Assembly (NCBI GenBank): GCA_025716815.1
Contig: JAIXMN010000012.1
Location: forward strand, 930,001 to 994,000
DNA from: Dichotomocladium elegans
Lineage: Eukaryota; Mucoromycota; Mucoromycetes; Mucorales; Lichtheimiaceae
DNA: 64,000 nucleotides
Reading direction: 5' to 3'
Shown: positions 34,351 through 45,713 of the stretch, piece by piece
Layout: each line of letters begins with the position of its first letter
How positions within the stretch are numbered: position 1 is the stretch's first letter
The notes under the pieces: model-generated
What the model was told of the DNA's origin: nothing
The model's input: the letters and a program-made list of their open reading frames with translations, nothing else
Databases searched by the model: none
Position numbers and translations under genes: made by a program

Positions 34351-35499
34351 CAGAAGGTAAAATGGATGTAAAGGTGGATTTGCTAAACTGTTTTTGTGCG
34401 ACACCTTTCGCCGTGCATGCGACATTTGCTTTGTCATCATGCATAAAGATTTCTGGGCAAACCGCGACTTCTATTTTGTGATCCTACGACTTCAGAATTG
34501 CAAGGACACAATTTCAATTTGGATAACAGTCTGTATTGTGATATAATCCAGCAAGGAGATGGAAGATTCGACATTCATCAATCCTAGTCGGCCAAATTAA
34601 CCTTGATATTTCGCGTATATGGGATTCTGAGACCATAGACAGTATCTCAAGGTCGAAGTTTTATTGCTGGTGATCAGATCATTGCCCCGAGAAGCGGCCA
34701 CGTTAGGTCGACTGATGAATAACCCACGTGGCGAGAAAATTTTAACACTTTTTATGGTAAGACAATAGCAACCATCGCTTTCTGCGTCTGTCACACTGAC
34801 TAGAATAGGTAATTTGAAGGGACAGCACTAAGTCAGTGTCTATGATGCAGCGATGTCGCATGTACGAAGAATACTACTATCATAGTTTACCGAGCCCCTC
34901 TTGCTATATATTGTATTAGGATGTGTGTTGAACAATCTTTGTCCATCAATGCGGCCTTCCCCCCCATTTTGTGTGTTCGATGAATTAAGAAACAAATGCT
35001 AGAAGCCGGGGTAAAACACCCCCGAGTCGAAGTCCCATGATATTGCATATCGAACGATGGTTCGGTCTGAGCTAAAATACCGACGTCACAGCGGATAAGT
35101 TGCATAATCTCTATCCCCAAACAGGCAATCTTTCTGAGCCAGTTAGTGCTAAACTCATTTTGGGGAAAACTTCCTCCCGTCACGTAGCACATACAAGTTT
35201 TCTTCAAAGCACATTTTTATAATCTATGTTCATGCCGGAGTAGCAGTAATGCTAGCATGAATAACTATAGTAATGGTAATAGTAGCAATAGCGACCGCGG
35301 CAACGACCGCAGCGGTAATGGTAGCTGAGGCATCATTGCTTCGTGGTCTGGTGTGAGAGAGATACACAGTTAAACGTCAATATGATGCTGTCACGCTAAT
35401 AACATGGGAGCTTGCCCTTTTTTTTCCCTATATTTTTGAGACGACGCCTTCCCATTATTTTTCTTCTTTGTGTAAAACAGCCAACAGAACTTCAACACT
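34351..35499. other. Intergenic, no gene recognised
   Basis: AT-rich DNA between the decayed fragments and phosphatidylserine synthase. A degenerate trinucleotide run (AAT/GGT/AGC codon-like) at about 35245-35327 is a simple repeat. No RNA gene was recognised. Confidence 0.4.
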
Positions 35500-36547
35500 A
35501 TGTCCTCCTCAGTGAAAACCCGACTTCCAGGTGATAAAGCCAAGGGGCCCGAGGATAACATACCAAAGCGGTTTGAAGAACAAGACCGCCATTTTTCTCT
35601 CGTCCGGTAAAATATCGAAGACGCGCGTCTCGAGGTTTTTAGCCGGCCCAAGCTGTGTTTTGTTCAACCAGAGCAGCATGAAACTGATTCGTTGTCGCCT
35701 TCTCATTTCTTTAGCAATTTCTACGTTGCCGATGTGATTACCATTATGAATGGAGTGTGTGGCGTGATGTCAGTTTTTTCCTCCATGAGATATCTTCTCT
35801 CTATGAACCTTAGCGATCTTTACCTGGCAATGATGTTCATCCCGTTTGGTCTCTTGTTTGACTTCCTCGATGGGCGAGTCGCTCGTTGGCGCAAAAATTC
35901 ATCACTTCTCGGGCAAGAGCTTGATAGTTTAGCTGATTTGGTAAGGGCCGAACAAGAGAGCAGAAAGGTGGGGGTGGGGGGAAGAAAAACTTGGGTTTAT
36001 TGAAGAAAAGAAAAGGATATCCCCTTTCTATCGACCATGCTATCTCTCTCGTCGTACTCTCAGACGCTCATCATACTTTTTGCAAAAAAAAAATAGATCT
36101 CCTTTGGTGTAGCACCTGCCGTGCTTGCATTTGCAGGTTTGTATTGTAACGACAGGGATATATTTATGCAAAGCACTGATTTATTTATGGTATATGTGGT
36201 GGGTGGTGGCTGTGGCAGTGGGTATGCGTACATACCTTGATACGGTTGTTCTCACGTATTTTGTATGCTGCGGCATTGCACGCCTTGCCCGTTTCAATGC
36301 AACTGTTGCCTTGCAGCCCAAGGATGCAAGCGGGAAGGTTCACTACTTCGAGGGAACGCCAATTCCGACTTCCTTGACGATCGTTGCTATCCTGGCATAT
36401 TTCGTTACCCAGGGACGATATCTACAAACATTGCCGGGTCAGAGCATCGAGTTGGCGCCTTCTTGGGATCTTCACCCACTCGTCTTAACCTATGCAGTCA
36501 ATGGCACGTTGATGGTTAGCAAGACTCTCCGTATCCCAAAGCCATAG
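35500..36547 (+). CDS. CHO1: CDP-diacylglycerol-serine O-phosphatidyltransferase (phosphatidylserine synthase)
   Basis: Four exons: 35500-35606, 35715-35940, 36097-36136, 36219-36547. The enzyme makes phosphatidylserine from CDP-diacylglycerol and serine in the endoplasmic reticulum. The CDP-alcohol phosphotransferase motif D-G-x2-A-R-x8-G-x3-D-x3-D is complete (starting FLDGRVARW, about 35868-35940), including the four metal and catalytic aspartates. [16 protein letters not shown] precedes it. [18 protein letters not shown] and the C-terminal SKTLRIPKP are typical of fungal Cho1. The 40-base third exon codes for [12 protein letters not shown]. The N-terminus is short and polar ([11 protein letters not shown]). 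Length, about 233 residues, is near the fungal norm. Confidence 0.95.
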
Positions 36548-37004
36548 TGCAAACAATGGCTATTAATAAACACCGTGATTCCCGCTGTTTAGGTCAGCTG
36601 GAGCCAAAATTTGCAGGTTTATGGCAGGTTCTGTTCGGAACTGGGCCTTGCAGTAGTAATAGGTGTGTGTATATGTATGTACGCCTCCCTATTTTTATTT
36701 CATACACCTCGTGAAAGAGGATGGTACTGGTGGGGGGAGGGAAGGGGATGACAGGGCGCATGCTCCCAGTGAGGCGAAGGAAGAAGGGGCTGACAACGCC
36801 GAATTTCCTGCCGATGGATTGGGGCTAATGACGATGGCGACAACAACAACAACAACAACAACAGCAACAACAACAGCAGCAGCATAGTAGCAGTAGCAGC
36901 GGGCAAGTGAGCAGACCCACATGTATATATAAAGGGCTCCCCGTTCCACATTTCTTCGTAACCGTCTCTCCCCTATCTTACTTCTACACGCACATATCCA
37001 TACC
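36548..37004. promoter_or_regulatory. Promoter region of the short-chain dehydrogenase gene
   Basis: A CAA/CAG trinucleotide tract (about 36840-36885) is followed by TATATATAAAG at 36924-36934, 71 bases before the ATG at 37005, and a pyrimidine-rich leader. This is a clear TATA-type core promoter. Confidence 0.55.
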
Positions 37005-38178
37005 ATGACCGGAATTGGCTTTGATGAAGACCTCCCCACTGACGTTTACGAGTTTAATGAGATGCGCAAGAAGGCCCGCTACGAAAAGACCGGTATTGCC
37101 TCTCTTCTCAAGCCCCCGCCGGTCACTCAGCATTTGCCCGGCTTTGACTCGGAGGGAAAGCCTTGCTTCCGCCCCTATATCGGATCTGGCAAGCTTGAGG
37201 GCAAGTATGCCCTAATCACTGGTAAGTAAATCTCTAGCAGCTAATGAAGAGGAGGAAAAACAACACGGAAAGGGATTGAGACTGATTTTCCTCCTTCAAA
37301 CTTCTCCACACCTCTTCCACACAAAGGTGCTGATAGTGGCATTGGTCGCTCCATCGCCACACTGTTCGCCCTGGAGGGCGTTGCCGGCATCACGATTGTC
37401 TACCGCGACGAGAGCGAGGATGCGGACGCCAAATACACCAAGGAGACCATCGAAGGCCAGAGTAACTGCAAGATCAATCTGATTGCTCGAGATATCGGTT
37501 ACGAGAAGAACTGCCAGGAGATCCTTGACTCGCATTTGGCTTCATTTGGCCAGATCGATATCCTGGTCAACAATGCTGCAGAGCAACACAAGGTACTCAA
37601 AATTGAGGAGCTCGTCGCCGACACTGTGGAGCGTACGTTCCGTACCAATGGTAAGAGAAAAACATCTTCTTTCACCCCACACTCCCCACGACCGGATCAG
37701 AATTGGAGAGGGAAGGGACACGTGAGCCGGTATTTTGCGTATTTCATTCTAAACATACGTGTATACAATAATAGTGTTCGGTCCAATTTTTATGACCAAA
37801 CTGGCCTGCAAGCACATGAAGGCCGGTGCAGTCATTGCCAACACTGCCTCGGTCGCTGCCTACCGCGGTATGGACAACCTTGTGGACTACTCCGCCACCA
37901 AGGGTGCGATCGTATCCTTCACCCGCGCCTTGTCCCAGCAGCTCGCTGCACGCCGCATCCGTGTCAACGCAGTCGCTCCTGGCCCTGTCTGGACACCCTT
38001 AATCCCCAACACCTTTAACGAGGAGGAGATTCACAACTTCGGTTCCTTCCCACCCTTCAAGCGTCCTGCCCAGCCAGCAGAGATTGCTGCCTGCTTTGTG
38101 TTCATCTGCTCCGACATGTCGTCGTTTATGACTGGCCAGGTCGTCCACCCCAATGGTGGTACTGTCATCAACACCTAG
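37005..38178 (+). CDS. Short-chain dehydrogenase/reductase
   Basis: Three exons (37005-37221, 37327-37650, 37775-38178) give about 314 residues. The Rossmann NAD(P)-binding motif is TGADSGIGR, split by intron 1. LVNNAAEQ is the structural motif. The catalytic set is Ser (ANTASVAAY) with Y-x-x-x-K in DYSATKGA. The ending GQVVHPNGGTVINT matches the YghA/YhdF-type branch of bacterial and fungal SDRs, which carries an N-terminal extension with PGFDSEGKPCFRPYIGSGKL as seen here. Substrate is unknown; aldehyde or sugar alcohol reduction is common in the branch. A TATA box lies 71 bases upstream, suggesting strong or inducible expression. Confidence 0.93.
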
Positions 38179-38335
38179 TCGTCTTGCGCTCTCTCTATCT
38201 CTCTTTTTCTTCTAACTCTACGTTGTACAGTCACCATTCGCAATCCACACTCATATATTTTCCCAATAAAAGATTCTCAATCGATGTGTACAAAATAATT
38301 TGGTCACCCCCTAGAGTTCCATGCTGATTTTAAAT

Positions 38336-40404
38336 CTACACAGCTCTTTGAAGTCGGTCAGTGAAGGAGTACACAGTCGTTTCATCATCGCCATCATCTA
38401 TTTCGAAGAGCTTGCGTTTCTGCACACGGTTGTTCTTTGGCGTAAAAAAAATAAATGGTGATTTGAAGTGGGATGGATCGGTTAATGCCGTTGGGCAAAT
38501 ATCCTCCAAAACAGAAGCATGTTCAAGTTTATGGAGTTCCGACCTAATTTTCCAAGCAATGCTCACAAGGTGATCCTATTGGGGATAATCGCGCAATCCT
38601 CGTTAGTTTCGGCTTTACTTTCCTTTTGTTCAATAAAAAAAAGCTTACCTTCAGAGTAAGCAGACCGCAAAGCGTATCTTTCACAGTGCATAATGATTCA
38701 ATCGTTGTTGGAATGACTAAATCAGTGACCAAATGAGCAACAGTGATATAATCATCAAGACCACGATTGTTAACAAGGCGCAAAAGGTAAAGGTATCCAG
38801 AATTTCCCACAAAGTCTACGGCAACCGTGGATGTAACTCCGAACTTGGTGTTGAGGCTGAAGAGGTTAGAAGTGTTCAGGCGTAGATTTTTCGATTGCTG
38901 GTGAAGTTTGATCGGCTTGCTGACTATGGTCCTTTTCCATTCGTTGCTAGAAATATCCACATTGGTATTGGATGAGCATTTGAAGATTAGATCAATCTTG
39001 CGGCCGTAGGCTTGGGATAGATCCCCGGTGTGGAATATTGCTTTGTTCATTGCGATGGCCACCTTTGAAGACTGCAGACTTGTTTCGCCATCAGCAAGGA
39101 TCACGTCAGTATCCGCCAGCAAAACATCCAGAATGGAAGCGAACCGCCGATAGAAAGTTGCTTCACTTTCATCACGTTTCACCGACCAAAGACAAAGGTT
39201 GTTCACCATTTGTTCGATAATGGCCAGGTTGGTATATTGCTGGGAGTTTCGTTTGTGGCCACGGATTAGCGCTGCCTTAGTAACCATAATAAATTCGAGG
39301 ACACCATCAATATCGGAGCGAAATTCAAGGATTCGTTCGATATAGGCCAACGTGTCAGAATCTAATTGCGAAGTCTTGGGGGTATAATCAAGTTTGGTTT
39401 TCAAATGATCGGGTAAAGACGACAGTGTTATTTTTGACATATCAGGATGAATGAGGTTGATGATCCCCGAAATATGTAACCTATTAACGAAAATGATGAG
39501 ATAAGTAGAGTGATGCAGATCAAAGTATTTACTTGATGGCTTCTTCTTCAATCGATGACAGATGATCTGATAAGAGCTTGCTGGCGACAAATTGCTGTAA
39601 AGCCCCTTTGATCGATTCACCATCGTATTTCACGTTTTGTAAAAAAGAAACTTCTTTCTCTGTCAATGATTGACAGTCAATTATCTAACTTATGCGAAAG
39701 AATAATAAGAACGCGCATGCATGACCATCTCTTTTACACTCTTTTCTTTTACTTTTTTGTACGTCAGTCTATGCAGCTGAAAGTCACGATGATCATCACT
39801 AGGGAAGAGAAAACTATCGCTGTCATCGACGGCATCGTCAGCACGTTCATTGGATGAGACGTTAGTGGTGCTGCCAACAGGCGAGTTAATAGTGGTATCG
39901 CCAATGGCTGGGTTGGTAATCTCGTCAGCGACTGCGTTAGCTAAGGTCAAGGTGCGCCGTGATGACGTGGCAGTATCACCCAAAGCTTTCAAGCCTTCGG
40001 TGTGGTATCGTAAGCGAGTTTGTGCCTGGCAAAACAGTAGTAGCGGACATTAGGATATGAAGGAGCCATATATTTTTTACAAAAGAATACCAAGGCGGCA
40101 ATAGCGTTCTTGATTTCTACCCATTTTTGTTCGTTATACACCGTCTTCCTGCAATAAAACATTAGTACTTTTATGAAATAATAATTGCCTGATGATCTCA
40201 CTTTTGGAGGACGTAAGGATCCTTGTTTTGTTTATTTAATTCTAGTGCAAATTGTCGTCGCCACCACGCGAACAGTAGATCAGGAGGTTTACTTTCGTGT
40301 GCGATAGAGACAGCTATAATATTTTCCAAATTGCTGTTCACAAATTCATTTAGAGTTGGAACTTTCTTGTTTTTCACGTAATCAGTGAGAAATGAGAGAT
40401 TCAT
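38336..40404 (-). CDS. Lineage-specific protein (585 residues) with nuclease-like D...ExK signature
   Basis: Six exons (40404-40202, 40148-40091, 40025-39753, 39684-39533, 39480-38649, 38575-38336) join with no frame conflict to a 585-residue protein. The N-terminus MNLSFLTDYVKNKKVPTLNE is followed by a Ser/Thr/Asp-rich linker (about residues 110-180), then a helical region and a conserved-looking core GRKIDLIFK...DISSNEWKR. The D followed by E-W-K after a short strand resembles the PD-(D/E)XK nuclease core. The C-terminus ends KKRKLFEIDDGDDE-like, which may hold a nuclear signal. Proteins with a GRKIDL...SNEWK core appear, from memory, to be numerous in Mucorales and unnamed. No function is assigned. 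A 121-base direct repeat lies just upstream. Confidence 0.72.
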
Positions 40405-40563
40405 TCGTAATCAGTGTGAACAGAAGAATATGCCGTATGAAGCCAGCATGAAGCAAACTTTCTGAGCTTGAATAACGGCGTCCCCGTTCAGAAATTACAT
40501 GACGCCAATAATAAAATACATTTGGCTTCCGTGTTTTTTTTCCGAACATTGACGCTTTCTCCT

Positions 40564-40684
40564 TCATGACAAAGGAATCCACTGGTCTACGGCCCAGATG
40601 GTAGTGGACCCAGTCTGCGTCCTAAGTGAGGTGTATCTGGAACTATTTCTCCGGCGATGGAACCTGACACCGTTAGCGCATGTC
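40564..40684. repeat. Direct repeat, copy 1 (121 bases)
   Basis: Begins TCATGACAAAGGAATCC and ends near GTTAGCGCATGTC. It is almost identical to 40846-40966 (one difference seen, TATCTGG versus TATTTGG). It lies 160 bases upstream of the lineage-specific gene start. Confidence 0.9.
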
Positions 40685-40845
40685 AAGTTGGAAAGGCGTT
40701 TATTGTTTTCATCCTCCTGGGCATAAGGTTAGATGGAGCAAACGAGCAATTAGATAGTATGGAATGATTAACTTTTTTTTTTTGCTTACTTTATGAGTTT
40801 TTCTTTCTCAAGTTTGGTCGTTTGAATGGAGATGGGTGGTTTTCA

Positions 40846-40966
40846 TCATGACAAAGGAATCCACTGGTCTACGGCCCAGATGGTAGTGGACCCAGTCTGC
40901 GTCCTAAGTGAGGTGTATTTGGAACTATTTCTCCGGCGATGGAACCTGACACCGTTAGCGCATGTC
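40846..40966. repeat. Direct repeat, copy 2 (121 bases)
   Basis: Second copy at an offset of 282 bases, same orientation. The 161 bases between copies are AT-rich and unrelated. The high identity implies a recent duplication or a pair of short terminal repeats. Confidence 0.9.
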
Positions 40967-41992
40967 GAGATGGGGATCACTCATCTCCAATAGATCCTTT
41001 AAAGATACACAAGCCATAGATGTCAAGAAAGAATCCAACAGAAAGCTTTCGCTACCCAACATAAAATGTCGATTCCATCTGTATACACTTCAACTCACCA
41101 CCCGCTCTTACACCAGCCGTACCCTGATGCGCATATGGTGATAACCATGATGAAGGAATTGGTAATGGCCCGCATGTAGTATCCTTAGTGGAACGATGTA
41201 TATTGTATTTCACAAAAAAATATAAGAGCTACGTGATCGTGCCAGACTATGTCATGAAGCCGACCTCACCAACAATACTATGTCCCACTGTCCGCCTTTG
41301 CTCAGGATGTTGCTCTCAGGGTTTAGATGAACAACTCAGATAAGTACATGTATCGTTTAGACATCTTCGCGGAGACTCGGTTAGACTATTAAACCATGTG
41401 GCTTCAGCGACATGCGGCACTTCTTTCAATGCGGTTTTAATAAATACCCCAAAAGAGCACTAACCCACTGGGTCCCCTGCTCACGATGCTGGTCCCATAT
41501 ATTTCCTTTCCCCCCTCAGGACCTTCTGCTGTGATCAGGTCTGTCGTACTGCCGTCGTTGCTTATCTTCAGCTCGTACCTAGTGTTGTGCCTCGTGCTCA
41601 GGAAAAAGCAAGGGTTAAGCTTACCGTCATCTACATCATATACATGGCTCACGTGTTCATCGCTTCGTTGAATACATGCACGCCTCGTTCATACTTCCTC
41701 CTCTCCCAGACGATGTATGATATCTACTACCCTTGATTTTTAGCAGCAGAAGCGACTGAACCGTACTAAGGTTGTCGTGTTGGCAAGAGCAACCAATGTA
41801 GTTCATTTTTTACAGGTATCTCTCAGTTTTTATCTCAGGCTAATGATGGTTGGCCAAGGAAAAGAGTCCAAGGTTACTATTAGATAAATGATGATAATGA
41901 TGATTATAATACTGCCAAGACAAGAATATCCATGTACTACTAGATGTTATATACAAAAGATGGGCTATTGAAGATCGCTAATCGCTTTCACC
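40967..41992. other. Intergenic, no confident gene
   Basis: A minus-strand frame at 41437-41652 (71 codons, STRHNTRYELKISNDGS) looks weakly coding but stands alone. The rest shows nothing recognisable. Confidence 0.35.
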
Positions 41993-44091
41993 TTAGATAT
42001 GCCAAGGATCCTCGTAATCCTCTTCGTCGGAGCTCCCGCTATCCTCTTCGTCGGTGATCTCGTCCTCCATTTCTGGCGGGATATAGAGTTTAACCACCTC
42101 TGTCTTGATTCGCGATGGTAGTGCCCTGATACTTTCGTCTGTGATCTCATCAAGGTGTCGCAACGCGACGGTCCGAAGACTGGCGATGCCGCCAAGGAGT
42201 TTGATATGTGCATCGGTAACGGGCATGAGAGGACCGAGCGTGAGATGGTGCACGTATGAAGTCTCCTGAAGTCGTTTAATAAACTTTGCGAGTGGATCAC
42301 CGCTGTCAGTTATATGAAGTTGGGCAAGCTCCATCCGGCGGATGTTTTCAATGGATGCCAAGAAGCAGAGTGCCTGGCTTGTCAGCTGGATGCGGCGAAG
42401 GGCAACAGAAGTGAGCGATATGTTGCTGTTGGTACCACGGGCATAGTGATCAAAGAGCGCATCGACCGTGTGTGCTGTCTCTGTCCTGCAAAGATCGAGA
42501 GTGAGATGTCGCAGAGTGGTTGCTGTGCAGAGCGCATCGAGTAAGAGTGGATCAATAGTTACATCGTAGAGTGTCAAGCTATCCAGCGCCGGACATTGCT
42601 CCAGGATGGCTCGAACGTCCTGGACCCGATTATCGAAACGCGATAAGACCAAGGTGGACAGACGAGGAAACGTTGTGCGGAAGGGACGTGCGATTTCTTC
42701 AGAAAAGGAGCAGGTGAGCGCGAGTTCTTCAAGCGTCGCAGCATTGGCCTCAATTAAAGGGGCGAACTCGGCAATGGTGACAGAGTCAGTTTCCTTGATC
42801 TCAAGGACACGTAGGCCCTGCTGTTGTTGCTCTGAAGATGGGGTGAGGTTGTGATTCGTATCGTCTTCGTCACTCAAGGAAATGCAGGTAGCGGCATTGA
42901 TACGGAAGATCTGGAGCTTTGGAACGTGACGGAGAATGTCAAGGAGGTTGCTAGTAAAATGGATGTCTGTCCAAAGCTCGCGGAGGTCTGGACATCGCTT
43001 GTATATGAACTGAATCATGCTATTTACAATGGTTGTTCCAACAACCTGTAGGTGCTGGAGCCGGAAAATCGACCTCCGTGATATCTTTTGGTTGGCCGAA
43101 GCAACTGGGATAATGGTCCGCTTGTCTTCTTCTGACGGAAACATCCTTGCTCGGAAGGTGGCCTTGTAGGCTAAGCGGAGGAGGGCGGGACATGAAGTAA
43201 GGATGTCTTCAAGGGTGGGCACCGCAAGCAGATCACATTCGATTGAGAGTGATGTCAGATGAAGGCTTGAAATAAGCCGGAGTGTTGTATTTGGCGTGAG
43301 AGCACAGTCTATCACGATGGAAAACATTTTTAGGATACTTAGGAAGGCTGTTTTTTTACACGTTTCATCTTGTACTTACACCTGATATCGAGCGTACTGA
43401 GGTTTTCAAGATTTCCTGGACGCATTGCGAGCCCTAATATTTTGGATGCTTCGAATACTGTCTGATCTGCCAACTTGAGAGAACGGATATGACGTCTTGT
43501 GGCATAAAATCTGTCCCACACAACTTCACTAGATGATTCATCGATCTGGAGACGGGAGAAGGGTTTGAGGAAATGATGATGCTGTAACCATGTTTCCCAC
43601 GATTTATGGACCCCGATACACTGCGCGAGGTCATCAACTGAGAGCTGGTTGAAGATGCTGATAAGCAATTCGTTGGGCAATCGCGAGAATGGGTCATGAC
43701 GGCGCTTGAGTTGAGATGTGGCCTCCGCAAGGCGACGCTGCAATTCAATTGCCGACCCCGAGAACCGTGATACTCGGCAAAGCGCTTCTTCATACACATT
43801 AATAGCGACAGCCGACTTGCCTCGCATTTGGAAAATGAGACCTGCTCTTAAATAGCCAATAGGTCGATTAGGTGCAATGCGAATGAGAGAACAGGCGTCG
43901 TCCAGTGCTCGCTCGAATTGTGCAATCATGGCATAGGCTTCGGCTCGCTTATCAAGTAGGTGCAGCATGGGGTCCATGGCGTGGGTCGTTCTGGCTATTA
44001 TGGCTCTGTAGGTCAGAGAATTGCTACAGTAGCAGTTGTCAAGAACAGAGTAGTCTGGAGAAGTGTCTTGCATGAGACTGATTGTGGCCAT
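41993..44091 (-). CDS. TPR / F-box / leucine-rich-repeat protein
   Basis: Two exons (44091-43380, 43308-41993). The junction AGG T|AC restores STLDIRYCALTPNTTLRL. The product, about 675 residues, begins with a TPR-like region (DKRAEAYAMIAQFERALDDA, residues about 45-110). An F-box follows (FSRLPNELLISIFNQLSVDD, about residue 140), then many leucine-rich repeats (for example LDSLTLYDVTIDPLLLDALC), ending in a very acidic tail (DEEDSGSSDEEDYED). F-box proteins link SCF ubiquitin ligases to substrates; the LRR domain would choose the target. This TPR+F-box+LRR design is common and expanded in Mucoromycota. The substrate is unknown. Confidence 0.86.
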
Positions 44092-45713
44092 GACAAGAAG
44101 GGGGAATGAATGTCACTTCAGGCGGAATGGAGAGGTTTTGCGTGAGAACGTTGTAACTTTTCTTTTAACTCAAGATAGTTTCGACATACCGGGTAAGGTG
44201 CGTGTAGAGTAAAAAGTACAAGATCGTTTGCGAAACCAGTTTTTCATCTAATGGATATAAGCTCGATCGATCACGCGCTCACTTGTTCTCACACAAAAGA
44301 GCACTATCCTTTCATCTTGGGCTGATAACGCCCCCCCCTCTTTAGGAAAAGCAAAGAGTTTAAAGTATGTATAGTTTATAATGTTGTGTCCCCAGAGTAC
44401 AACTGTTGGATGTACCTCGTGATCAATCTGCCTTGCCTGCGTGTATGCACGCGTGCATACACGCAGCCATGCATGCCCATAGCATGTTGTCTTTGTTCAT
44501 GTCCCATAAGGAAAGGTCCCGTTTGGATTTACTGTCTCTTGTTCCTTTTTCATGATTCTAAAATCTGCCGAAATCAACGCGATGCTGGTAATTGGTAGTT
44601 AGCAGATCCTTACCATAGTTGAACACGACTTACCAATTATGACGTTGTACACTGGGACGATCAGACCCCGTATGTGTTACACGGCGGGTTTCAGATATCA
44701 AACTCCGGTTAGCTGCTCTCCATTTACGTCCCAGTATGACCTGAAAGGGGATGTAGAACAAAGCCAAGTAGAGATCTGGGCCATTCAAATGAAATAGATC
44801 GTCGTTGATAATAAGTCACAATGCTATTACAAAGAAGAAAAAAGACTTGTATATACAGGTGCCGTAGTATTTTTCGTGTAGAATGTATTAAGTATGGTGA
44901 GCTATGAAAAGAACCGTGACACAACTATGTCGCGAGCTCTGGTTGGTGTCATATCTACTAGTTATTATATTCAAGAGCACGGGAAAGGTGAGGCGGAGGA
45001 TGCGCGTAATGAACCTTCTCCAAGGTTGATCAGATTATTGTTGGCGTGCTAAGCTATTAGCAAAATGGAAGTCCCGGTAAAACTGTCCTTAATCTACAAA
45101 TTGATTTAATTCTGTATAATGCTTGTGAATGAAGCTAGAGCAATACACTCCGTTCTAGTTGCTCATAGTAGGAGTCATTGATTATCAAACATTGGTAGCG
45201 CGAGGATCTGGACCATCCTTCGCAAAAAAAAATGAGGGAAATGCGCAATTTTGCATCTTTTACGAGTGCACTGAAGTCAAAATAAAGTTTTCTGTGTATC
45301 GTTTGTCTTTGTCACCACCGTAAAAAAGGATATTCCTCAGCCTCCGGTATTCTCTGATTCACACACAATTCGTCATTATCTTTGGACGAACGGAGAGAGA
45401 CCGGAGGTTGAATTCCACAATGGGAGAAATGGCCCGCATTAAGCCCGTTGCAGTCCGTTGGGTTTCCCTGAGGAGCAATACGAAAAGGAACTGCGCTATG
45501 AAGTGAACGGCCGAGGGCCAAACGAAACAAAAGATGCCGTGCGCTTGAAAACGATCTGAATTTCATGTTTAGGGGGAAAACCCAAAACTGAGTTATTACC
45601 TACCGGCGTTTTTTTTTCTGTATGTGTGTGTGTGTGTGTGTGTGATTTTTTTTTCAAGCCATTGTAAAAATCGGCACTACTCTCTCCTGCCTGTACACCA
45701 CCCTGTCGTCCCA
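44092..45713. other. Divergent intergenic region, F-box gene / phospholipase gene
   Basis: Contains a perfect 30-base palindrome (44437-44466) and a GT repeat (about 45623-45643) shortly before the phospholipase start. Short frames at 44386-44598 and 45312-45566 have no motif. No RNA gene was recognised. Confidence 0.45.
44437..44466. repeat. Perfect 30-base palindrome
   Basis: Fifteen bases starting CTGCGTGTATGCACG are followed at once by their exact reverse complement, with no spacer. The symmetry stops exactly at both edges. Confidence 0.95.

Noticed and set aside
36695..37039. Minus-strand frames rich in Val/Leu near the dehydrogenase promoter
   Set aside because: They come from translating the CAA/CAG trinucleotide repeat backwards.
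45312..45566. 84-codon minus-strand frame before the phospholipase gene
   Set aside because: Weak coding character, no splice partners and no motif.
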